Source: Chitinophagaceae bacterium (GTDB taxonomy: Bacteria; Bacteroidota; Bacteroidia; Chitinophagales; Chitinophagaceae). From it: a DNA stretch of 6,365 nt. Positions 1 to 6,161 of this stretch are shown piece by piece; the first letter of the stretch is position 1; every line of letters begins with the position of its first letter. Where the stretch lies: positions 1-6,365 of the forward strand of contig DNMB01000100.1 in NCBI GenBank assembly GCA_003489485.1, given 5' to 3'. The notes below the pieces were generated by a model, which did not search any database, was not told where the DNA came from, and saw only the letters and a list, made by a program, of their open reading frames with translations. Both the position numbers and the translations under genes were made by a program.

Positions 1-1970
1 CCTTTATTGGCTTTGATGCCATTGACCAGCGTTATGGCGCCATCGCCCGGATAACTTCCTGAGGCCGGGGTGACAAGGCTGATCTTTTTTCCGGAGGCTT
101 TATGAATTTGAAAAAGTTGTTCGTACCGGCTTTTGATGGTACCGGTCAAGGTCTCTTTGCTCTGTGCACGAACAACACCACTCTTATCTATTTTAATAGG
201 ATTTTGGTAGGGTAATGTGGTATTGCTTTGCATCCATTGAAGCGTGGTTCCCGGTGCCTTTGTGGTAAGTGCAAGCTCTATTCCGGTGTTGCCTGGTTGA
301 GCACGTACACTGGCGGCGATATCAAAATAGGCTGAGCTGCTTCGTACTCCCCACTGCTCGTATCGCTCAAATAAGATCGGTAATCTTTTTTCAAATCCAC
401 TCCAGCTTTTTTGGGCGGGCACCGTCCAGCAGATCTCACTCAGTGCTGCAATACGCGGAAAGATCATGTATTGAATTTTGGAGGGATTGGTTATGTACTC
501 GGTCCAAACATTGGCTTGTGTGCCCAATACATACTTTTCAAATTCTCCAGCCAATGCTTGCGGAACCGGGTCGTAACGGTATACTCTGTCTAGTGGGTTA
601 TAGCCACCGATGGTAACGGAATCCTCATTTTCACTTTGTGAGTGATCGAAATATACAGGTTGACCGGGGGTCATGACCACCTCGTGTCTTTCTTTGGCAG
701 CCTCGATTCCTCCGCTCTCTCCCCGCCAACTCATCACAACGGCATTGGGAGCCAGCCCGCCTTCGAGGATCTCATCCCATCCGATCAGGACCTTTCCTTT
801 CTTGTTGAGGTAGCCCTCGATCCTTTTTACAAAATAACTTTGAAGCTCATGTTCGTCCTTTAGCTGTAGCGATCGAATTCGCTCTTGACAGCGTACGCAT
901 TTTTTCCAGTGTGTTTTTGGGCATTCATCACCGCCTATATGAATAAAGCGAGACGGAAACAGTTCGCTGACCTCGTCGATCACTTTTTCCAAAAACATAA
1001 AAGTAGAGTCATTGCCGGCACAGAATACATCATCGAACACTCCCCAGGTCTCTTGCACCAGTTTGATGGCGCCCTCTTTTTGTTTATTGATCGATTGTTG
1101 CGAGATCATATTGGCAGGAATCACCGTGGGCTGGTTCGGAAAGCAACTGAGCCATGGATAGGCCGCAATGGCCGCACTGCTGTGACCCGGCATTTCTATT
1201 TCGGGGATCACCTCTACAAAACGCTGCCGGGCATAGGCTACCACTTCGCGGATCTCTGCTTGTGTGTAAAATCCTCCGTGCGGCGTATTGTTATTTCCTT
1301 TTCCGGGATAGCGACCGATCAGCGTGCCATTACGCCAGCCTCCCACACTGGTGAGCAGTGGAAACTGTTTGATCTCTATTCTCCAACCTTGGTCTTCTGT
1401 CAGGTGCCAATGGAATTTATTGAGTTTGTGATAGGCAAGCCAGTCAATGTATTGTTTGATGAAAGAAACGGGAAAGAAATGTCTGCCCACGTCTAGATGC
1501 ATGCCCCGATATGAAAAGCGTGGAAAATCCTCTATAAAAACGGCCGGGCATCCCCATTGTCCATTTTTGTTTCGTTGCAGTAATTGCAAAAAAGTTCGTG
1601 TGGCATAAAAAGCTCCCTCCAGATTGCTGGCTTTAATGAGCACTCCGTTATCGGTTACATTCAATTCATAACCTGGTTTATCTACTTGGCCTTTTCCCTT
1701 TGTAATGATGCGCAAGGTCGCCTCCTCGGGTCTTTGCACTATTTTGGTATTTACATTCCAGGCCTTATTGATGTCTTCTTGCAGCAGATCAACAAACGAC
1801 TGGTTGGCGCCTCGATCTTCTTCCATAAAAAGGGTCACTGTTGCAGGAAGAATGAATTTCCCTTTTTGTTCCGTGACCTGGTTGGGATAGGGGACCAGCG
1901 GTAGAACCGGTTGTGCCATTACAAGGTTTGCCAACACGATCAGCCAAGCGCCCAACAATATTTTTTTCAT
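1..1970 (-). CDS. Secreted beta-N-acetylhexosaminidase, GH20 (3' end beyond window)
   Basis: Exo-acting glycosidase that removes terminal beta-linked GlcNAc or GalNAc from chitin fragments and glycans by substrate-assisted catalysis, in the periplasm or at the cell surface. Translating the minus strand from the ATG at 1970-1968 gives an open frame of 656 codons with no stop before the left edge. Residues 1-19 are a Sec signal peptide (MKKI start, hydrophobic core, cut after VMA). About 22-145 is the GH20 N-terminal domain. The TIM barrel spans about 150-510, with substrate-binding R155 in YRGMHLD, PEIEMPGH at 256-263, the catalytic pair D348-E349 in HIGGDE, GWDE at 397-400, MSWRG around W415 and WTEY at 489-492. 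A beta-sandwich region typical of Bacteroidota hexosaminidases follows from about 540. The last visible residues (TPASGSYPGDGAITLVNGIK) resemble the start of the terminal domain often found there, so perhaps about 100 residues are missing. No Shine-Dalgarno precedes the start. It lies 19 bases after pirin and is probably cotranscribed with it. The family is very secure; substrate preference is not known. Confidence 0.95.
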   Translation of the reverse strand, partial: MKKILLGAWLIVLANLVMAQPVLPLVPYPNQVTEQKGKFILPATVTLFMEEDRGANQSFVDLLQEDINKAWNVNTKIVQRPEEATLRIITKGKGQVDKPGYELNVTDNGVLIKASNLEGAFYATRTFLQLLQRNKNGQWGCPAVFIEDFPRFSYRGMHLDVGRHFFPVSFIKQYIDWLAYHKLNKFHWHLTEDQGWRIEIKQFPLLTSVGGWRNGTLIGRYPGKGNNNTPHGGFYTQAEIREVVAYARQRFVEVIPEIEMPGHSSAAIAAYPWLSCFPNQPTVIPANMISQQSINKQKEGAIKLVQETWGVFDDVFCAGNDSTFMFLEKVIDEVSELFPSRFIHIGGDECPKTHWKKCVRCQERIRSLQLKDEHELQSYFVKRIEGYLNKKGKVLIGWDEILEGGLAPNAVVMSWRGESGGIEAAKERHEVVMTPGQPVYFDHSQSENEDSVTIGGYNPLDRVYRYDPVPQALAGEFEKYVLGTQANVWTEYITNPSKIQYMIFPRIAALSEICWTVPAQKSWSGFEKRLPILFERYEQWGVRSSSAYFDIAASVRAQPGNTGIELALTTKAPGTTLQWMQSNTTLPYQNPIKIDKSGVVRAQSKETLTGTIKSRYEQLFQIHKASGKKISLVTPASGSYPGDGAITLVNGIKANK

Positions 1971-1989
1971 AGAAGTGAATTGATAAAGA

Positions 1990-2862
1990 TTAGTGATCGG
2001 CCAGCACACCGAACTTGCCCTGATTAAAATCGACAACGGCCTGTTCGATCTCGCTCCAGCTATTCATTAAAAAAGGACCATAAGCGGCTATGGGTTCACC
2101 CAAGGGCTCTCCTGAAAGTACCAATACAATAGACTCCTCGGATGCCTTTACATGAAAGGATTCACCGTCGTTTTTCATCAAGACCCATTGGTCTGCACTG
2201 GCAGCCTGATCGTTGATCAGTACAGATCCCTTGATGACCAGTAGCGATGTGTTATAGTGCGCAGGAAAATCCAGTTCGCATGTTGCACCCGGTTGCAGAT
2301 GAAGGTTAAATAGGTTTACGGGGCTGAATGTTGAAGCAGGCCCCTTTTTTCCTTTGTAGTCTCCGGCAATGATCTCGACTTCGCCGCCCTCAATCGGATA
2401 TCTCGCCATGGCGGCTTTTGTCAATTCTTGATAGCGGGGTGCTGTCATCTTATAGGCTTTGGGTAAGTTCACCCAGAGTTGTACCATCTGAAAGAGTCCG
2501 CCTTGTTCGGCGAATTCCTTTTCGTGATATTCTTTGTGCAATACACCCGAGCCTGCCGTCATCCATTGTACATCGCCAGCGGCGATCACTCCTTGGTTGC
2601 CGGCACTATCGTGATGGGCGATCTTTCCTTGATAAGCGATGGTAACGGTTTCAAATCCCCGATGCGGATGCACTCCAACGCCGCGAGGCGTATCGGTAGG
2701 CGTAAAAGTGAATGGCGACGCATAGTCCAGCATAAAAAAAGGGCTCATGCGCTGTTTGTCGTGGATCACGCCGTCCGGAAAAAAATGATGCACTCTAAAA
2801 CCGTCTCCCACCATATGGGGGGCAGGCGGCGCAAATATTACTTCTACAGATCTTATTGCCAT
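1990..2862 (-). CDS. Pirin family bicupin protein
   Basis: Cytoplasmic metal-binding bicupin with no signal peptide. Family members include quercetin 2,3-dioxygenases and redox-responsive regulators, but most bacterial copies have no known substrate. At 290 residues the length is normal. The N-terminal cupin carries all four expected metal ligands: H65 and H67 in HPHRGFETVT, and H109 and E111 in the GSGVLHKEYH stretch, matching H56, H58, H101 and E103 of human pirin. The C-terminal cupin (about 175-290) has the usual GEPLGEPIAAYGPFLMN block at 251-267 and ends with a QGKFG tail. The start fits the family, because PHMVGDGFRVHHFFPDG falls at the expected distance from Met1. No Shine-Dalgarno is present; a TAnnTTTA box ends four bases before the ATG. 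The gene diverges from the asparaginase and lies just upstream of the GH20 gene. A link to sugar metabolism is not evident from sequence. Confidence 0.95.
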   Translation of the reverse strand: MAIRSVEVIFAPPAPHMVGDGFRVHHFFPDGVIHDKQRMSPFFMLDYASPFTFTPTDTPRGVGVHPHRGFETVTIAYQGKIAHHDSAGNQGVIAAGDVQWMTAGSGVLHKEYHEKEFAEQGGLFQMVQLWVNLPKAYKMTAPRYQELTKAAMARYPIEGGEVEIIAGDYKGKKGPASTFSPVNLFNLHLQPGATCELDFPAHYNTSLLVIKGSVLINDQAASADQWVLMKNDGESFHVKASEESIVLVLSGEPLGEPIAAYGPFLMNSWSEIEQAVVDFNQGKFGVLADH

Positions 2863-2874
2863 ATCGTAAAGTTA
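2863..2874 (-). promoter_or_regulatory. Candidate -7 box of the pirin-hexosaminidase promoter
   Basis: On the minus strand TAACTTTA occupies 2874-2867, matching seven of eight positions of the Bacteroidota -7 element TAnnTTTG, and is followed by four bases and the pirin ATG. I see no convincing TTTG at the -33 distance, so the call is weak. If real, transcription would start at or next to the ATG. Confidence 0.35.
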
Positions 2875-2910
2875 TTACTTGTTGGGTTTTCGGCAGACGC
2901 ATAAAGTGTT

Positions 2911-2940
2911 TTTGTTAATAAGTCTATCGTACTATCTTTA
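2911..2940 (+). promoter_or_regulatory. Candidate Bacteroidota-type promoter for the asparaginase-cutC operon
   Basis: TTTG at 2911-2914 is followed after 18 bases by TATCTTTA at 2933-2940, close to the Bacteroidota primary sigma pattern TTTG, about 19 bases, TAnnTTTG. The -7-like box ends four bases before the ATG at 2945, which would place the transcript start almost on the start codon. The spacing is slightly short and the last base differs from consensus. Confidence 0.45.
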
Positions 2941-2944
2941 AGCG

Positions 2945-3964
2945 ATGTATAACCGAAGAAAATTCATTCAGACCACCGCGTTAGGTATTTCGGCCGCACT
3001 TGCCAACAATACCCATGCCGCCACTACGTCTGCCCGCTCTCCGATCGTTATTTCTACCTGGGACGCAGGGTTGGAAGCCAATAAAGCCGCATGGACCATC
3101 TTATCCAACAAGGGCAGAGCGCTCGATGCGGTAGAAAAAGGCGTAATGGTTACAGAAGACTCGCTCAATTGTTGTGTAGGGCTGGGTGCCAATCCCGACC
3201 GCGATGGATATGTTACGCTCGATGCCTGCATTATGGACGAAGCATTCAATTGTGGGGCGGTGGCATTTTTGGAACGAATAAAACATCCTGTTTCGGTGGC
3301 AAGAAAGGTCATGGAAAAAACGCCCCATGTAATGTTGGTGGGAGAGGGAGCTCAACAATTTGCATTGGCCGAAGGATTTTTACTGGAACCGCAACAGTTA
3401 TCGGAGGGCGCGAGAGAAGCGTATGCGGAGTGGCTCAAAAAATCGAACTACCACTCTCCCCGCATCAATGTAGAGAATAAAAAAGAACACGGCCCTTTTG
3501 CCCCCGCAAAACTTAGTAATGGTGAATGGAATCATGACACGATCGGCATGCTGGCCATGGATGCAATGGGCAACCTGAGCGGAAGTTGTACCACCAGTGG
3601 AGCGGGATTTAAGATGCGAGGAAGAGTGGGTGACTCGCCTATAATCGGGGCGGGGCTTTATGTCGATAACCAGGTAGGTGCATGTGTGGCGACCGGACAG
3701 GGAGAAGATGTTATTCGCGTAGCCGGAGCCAGTGCAGTAGTAGAAGCCATGCGATCGGGTAAATCACCCGAGGCGGCTTGTCGGTCAGTGATCGAAAGGG
3801 TCATACGCATAAAGAAAGAGGCGGCAAAAAACATACAAGTTGCTTTTTTGGCCATTGATAAAAATGGAAATACCGGGGCCTTTGCCATTCATCCCGGTTT
3901 TAATTATGCCCTACGTACGAACAGCGAAGAAAAGTTGATTACCGGCAAAAGTTTTTTCAAATGA
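2945..3964 (+). CDS. N4-(beta-N-acetylglucosaminyl)-L-asparaginase (glycosylasparaginase), Tat-exported
   Basis: Ntn-hydrolase that cleaves the amide bond between GlcNAc and asparagine in the core of N-linked glycans, giving aspartate and 1-amino-GlcNAc, which decays to GlcNAc. Residues 1-25 form a Tat leader (NRRKFIQT, a short alanine-rich hydrophobic stretch, likely cut near NTHA), indicating periplasmic location. W39 in STWDAG corresponds to the conserved tryptophan of human AGA. NHDTIGM gives the self-cleavage site D198/T199, with T199 as the new N-terminal nucleophile. R227 and D230 in RGRVGDS, and T250-G251 in ATGQGED, are the expected substrate-binding residues. Autoprocessing would yield an alpha chain up to 198 and a beta chain of 141 residues. 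The 339-residue length is normal. The start is fixed by the Tat motif; no Shine-Dalgarno is present. The gene overlaps cutC by ATGA and is divergent from pirin. Plant-type asparaginases share the fold, but the TW, HDTIGM and RVGDS pattern favours glycosylasparaginase. Confidence 0.95.
   Translation: MYNRRKFIQTTALGISAALANNTHAATTSARSPIVISTWDAGLEANKAAWTILSNKGRALDAVEKGVMVTEDSLNCCVGLGANPDRDGYVTLDACIMDEAFNCGAVAFLERIKHPVSVARKVMEKTPHVMLVGEGAQQFALAEGFLLEPQQLSEGAREAYAEWLKKSNYHSPRINVENKKEHGPFAPAKLSNGEWNHDTIGMLAMDAMGNLSGSCTTSGAGFKMRGRVGDSPIIGAGLYVDNQVGACVATGQGEDVIRVAGASAVVEAMRSGKSPEAACRSVIERVIRIKKEAAKNIQVAFLAIDKNGNTGAFAIHPGFNYALRTNSEEKLITGKSFFK
3961..3964 (+). promoter_or_regulatory. ATGA stop/start overlap (translational coupling)
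   Basis: The TGA stop of the asparaginase (3962-3964) shares bases with the ATG of cutC (3961-3963). The upstream bases are A/T-rich with no Shine-Dalgarno, so cutC translation probably depends on ribosomes finishing the asparaginase. Confidence 0.8.
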
Positions 3965-4716
3965 GTCAAGCTGCTGATTTTTTGATCGAGATCGCTACCA
4001 CCGATTATGAGACCACTCGGTTGGCCGTGGAGGGGGGTGCCCACCGCATCGAGCTCTGCGCATCGCTTTCGGAGGGCGGCGTTACACCCAGCTATGGGAC
4101 CATCCGGCAATGCAGGGAATCTTTCTCTGTTTCGCTGTATCCTATTATTCGCCCGAGAGGAGGAGATTTTTTATATACCGAGCAGGAGTTTGCCATTATG
4201 CAACAAGATATTCTCTCTTGCAAAGCGCTGCAGTGCGAAGGGGTAGTGATCGGACTTTTGCAAAAAGAGGGTACTATCGATCTTATTCGAACAGAAAAAT
4301 TAATTGAGTTGGCTTATCCGATGGGAGTGACCTTTCACCGCGCTTTCGATCGTTGCGTGGATCCCGAGCAAGCCCTCGAGCAATTGATAGCCATTGGCTG
4401 TGAGCGTATCCTTACCTCGGGTCAGCAGCCCACGGCCCCCGAGGGCGCGGCATTGATCGCCCGACTGCAAGAGCTGGCCGCTGGTCGTATCGTCATTATG
4501 CCCGGAAGTGGCGTTAGGCCCGAAAACGTGGTCTCACTGGCAAAACAAACGGGTTGTGTGGAATTTCATTCATCGCTGCGTGGCGCCATACAAAGTAAGA
4601 TGCAATTCGTGCATCCCTCTTTTGCTAGTAGTGCGGAGAGTTACCAGAATCCCTTTATCGATCCGCAAAAGGTCTCTCAGTTCATAAAAGCATTCGAAGA
4701 ATTAAGAGAATCTTAG
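3961..4716 (+). CDS. cutC: CutC family TIM-barrel protein
   Basis: Cytoplasmic TIM-barrel protein of the CutC family, with no signal peptide. It is named for copper homeostasis in E. coli, where the copper phenotype was later traced to a small RNA (MicL) made from the cutC 3' region; the enzymatic role remains unsettled. At 251 residues the length is normal. Family blocks appear in order: RIELC at 29-33, SEGGVTPSYG at 37-46, PIIRPRGGDF at 61-70, VTFHRAFDRC at 123-132, ILTSGQ at 150-155, IMPGSGVRPEN at 179-189 and VEFHSS at 200-205. The start is the ATG inside the asparaginase stop; the barrel begins six residues later (FLIEIA), so no alternative start is needed. Coupling to a GlcNAc-releasing enzyme suggests a sugar-related role, which is inference. 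Its last 15 bases overlap the convergent epimerase gene. CutC here is unrelated to the choline lyase that shares the name. Confidence 0.95.
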   Translation: MSQAADFLIEIATTDYETTRLAVEGGAHRIELCASLSEGGVTPSYGTIRQCRESFSVSLYPIIRPRGGDFLYTEQEFAIMQQDILSCKALQCEGVVIGLLQKEGTIDLIRTEKLIELAYPMGVTFHRAFDRCVDPEQALEQLIAIGCERILTSGQQPTAPEGAALIARLQELAAGRIVIMPGSGVRPENVVSLAKQTGCVEFHSSLRGAIQSKMQFVHPSFASSAESYQNPFIDPQKVSQFIKAFEELRES

Positions 4717-5568
4717 TCTTTTCATGTAATTGGCTCCCGCTTCTGCGGCCTCCAATTGGCTGCCGTTAGGATAAAATTCTTGTTCCACGAATAAGTACTG
4801 CAGTCCCAAGTCAACGGCTTTGGGAAGTATTCTTTTAAAGTCGATACTACCACTCCCCAAATCGACAGATTGGTATCCCTCTTTTGGGTAGGGCGCTCTG
4901 CTTTTGTCTTTTACATGGCATAGCTTAAAACGATTGGGATGATTGGCAAACCATTGGGCGGGATCTTGTCCGGCATAGCTGGTCCAATAGATATCTAGTT
5001 CAAAGTCTACCAGTTCGGGATCCGTTTCTTTCATGAGCACCGATTGCGGCAGTTGCCCTTCTACTAGTTTAAAAGAATAGTCGTGATTGTGGTAGGCAAA
5101 GCGAATACCGTTCTTTTTGCAGATGGCTCCCAGTCGATTGAACTCTTGGGCAATTTGCTTAAAGGCGTCTAGCGATGCTTGCGGGCCCACCCAGGGGCAG
5201 ATCAGGTACTTTATACCGATGGAGGCTGCATCGGCCGCCTTTTTCTCAAAATTCTTTTGTACGTCGCAGTGACTCGATACCATTTGTAGTCCGAGATTAT
5301 CGAGATACTCCTTGAAGGCCTTGGGGCTATGGTTCCAATAGATCCCTTCAGGGCCCTCGTAACTTTCGATGTAAGAATAGCCCTGCTTGGCCAGCTGTTG
5401 CAGCAATTCACGCGCTTTGCCGGGCAGCTCATCGCGAAGCGTGTAAAGCTGAATGCCAAAGGGGCGCGATTTGCCGCGAACGAGATCGGCTCCCGCCCAT
5501 TCGGGATAAAGCGATAGACCTGCTGCTAGAGCACCGGCCGACTTTATAAAATCTCTTCTCGTTTTCAT
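4702..5568 (-). CDS. Sugar isomerase/epimerase-like TIM-barrel protein with Tat leader
   Basis: Member of the xylose-isomerase-like (AP endonuclease 2 type) TIM-barrel superfamily, often labelled sugar phosphate isomerase/epimerase. Residues 1 to about 27 are a Tat-type leader (KTRRDFIKSAGALAAG, with WAGA as possible cut site), so it probably acts in the periplasm, which argues against a phosphorylated substrate. Barrel motifs follow: FGIQLYTLR at 37-45, IESYEG at 67-72, SSHCD at 98-102, YHNHDYSF at 159-166, FELDIYW at 189-195, CHVKDK at 217-222, LGSGSIDF at 237-244 and VEQEF at 261-265. By position, D192, H218 and E262 or E264 look like metal ligands, while H160 or H162 occupies the place where IolE or tagatose-epimerase relatives carry Glu. 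It is the last visible gene of the GMC operon, 15 bases after the subunit 3 gene, so a role on keto-sugars or 3-keto-glycosides is plausible. No Shine-Dalgarno is seen. The exact reaction cannot be read from sequence. Confidence 0.88.
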   Translation of the reverse strand: MKTRRDFIKSAGALAAGLSLYPEWAGADLVRGKSRPFGIQLYTLRDELPGKARELLQQLAKQGYSYIESYEGPEGIYWNHSPKAFKEYLDNLGLQMVSSHCDVQKNFEKKAADAASIGIKYLICPWVGPQASLDAFKQIAQEFNRLGAICKKNGIRFAYHNHDYSFKLVEGQLPQSVLMKETDPELVDFELDIYWTSYAGQDPAQWFANHPNRFKLCHVKDKSRAPYPKEGYQSVDLGSGSIDFKRILPKAVDLGLQYLFVEQEFYPNGSQLEAAEAGANYMKRLRFS

Positions 5569-5583
5569 GGTGTAATTCTATTA

Positions 5584-6150
5584 TTATTCTGCCCAGGCTT
5601 TCTCTCCTTTGGTATAGGGAACATTTCCATCGTAGCGACCGGGAACAGCAACATGGCGCAAGGTTTCGGTCATGCCCGTTTTGGAGCTAAAGAACCCCCA
5701 TAAAGTAAGCTGTTTCATCATAGTATAATAATGAACGGGTGTTTTTTTATCTTCTCTGCTGTCGTTGTATTTTTTTGCTTCTTTTTCAAGCGCTGTCAAA
5801 AGATCATGGCGCTGCGCATTCGTGCAGTCCATAAAATTCTTTTTTACCGCAGCCTGCGATTGTACGTCGAGGTCTTTGATTCCTGACATGAAAACTTGTT
5901 GTTGTTCTTTCGTATAGCAATCCGACACCATTACTTTCATGAACGAACCCACCTGGGCAGCTTTGGCTCCGGGTGTATCGGTGGCTGGCAAGATGGTTTC
6001 TGCTACCTCATTCAACAGGTCGATCATGGCCGGAGAAAAAGATAGCGGGCCAGCCGAAGGATTTTTACAGCCGGACAACAAAAATTCTCCGCCCACTACG
6101 GAAGCACCTGTCAGCAACGTGATCGACTTTAGTAATTCTCTTCTGTTCAT
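5584..6150 (-). CDS. Gluconate 2-dehydrogenase subunit 3 family protein, Tat lipoprotein
   Basis: Small partner subunit of membrane-associated GMC-type sugar dehydrogenases. In known complexes it assists export and stability of the flavin subunit, which lacks its own leader in some systems. Its 188 residues begin with NRRELLKS, a hydrophobic segment (ITLLTGASVVGGEFLL) and a lipobox LSGC with C28, so it looks like a Tat-dependent lipoprotein anchored by lipid. The mature part shows family blocks: LLNEVAETILPATDTPGAKA at 45-64, VSDCYT at 75-80, YYTMMKQLTLWGFFSSKTGM at 141-160, and a C-terminal VPGRYDGNVPYTKGEKAWAE at 169-188 that is typical of Bacteroidota members. The start is set by the twin arginine right after Met1; the upstream A/T-rich bases hold no Shine-Dalgarno. 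It begins 11 bases after the GMC stop, clearly in one operon. No cofactor-binding motif is visible. Which electron carrier the complex uses is unknown here. Confidence 0.92.
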   Translation of the reverse strand: MNRRELLKSITLLTGASVVGGEFLLSGCKNPSAGPLSFSPAMIDLLNEVAETILPATDTPGAKAAQVGSFMKVMVSDCYTKEQQQVFMSGIKDLDVQSQAAVKKNFMDCTNAQRHDLLTALEKEAKKYNDSREDKKTPVHYYTMMKQLTLWGFFSSKTGMTETLRHVAVPGRYDGNVPYTKGEKAWAE

Positions 6151-6161
6151 CGGTAAGAGTT

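Noticed and set aside
269..863. Several plus-strand open frames of 60-115 codons
   Set aside because: They lie opposite the C-terminal half of the GH20 gene and show no family motifs or start signals.
885..1496. 203-codon plus-strand open frame
   Set aside because: It is exactly antisense, codon on codon, to the GH20 catalytic domain, which carries all expected motifs. The plus-strand product resembles no protein family I know.
2869..2880. Short dyad AAGT-TATT-ACTT in the divergent intergenic region
   Set aside because: The arms are only four bases and A/T-rich, expected by chance, and overlap the -7 candidate; not enough for an operator call.
2479..2904. 141-codon plus-strand open frame running into the divergent promoter region
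   Set aside because: It is antisense to pirin, whose metal ligands and C-terminal motifs are intact; the translation looks like noise.
2968..3358. Minus-strand open frames of 114 and 85 codons opposite the asparaginase
   Set aside because: They are shadows of a well-supported gene, with no family motifs and low-complexity composition.
4703..4715. TAAGA/TCTTA stem as a bidirectional terminator
   Set aside because: A five-base A/T-rich stem without a clear T tract is too weak to terminate; kept only as a note in the overlap finding.
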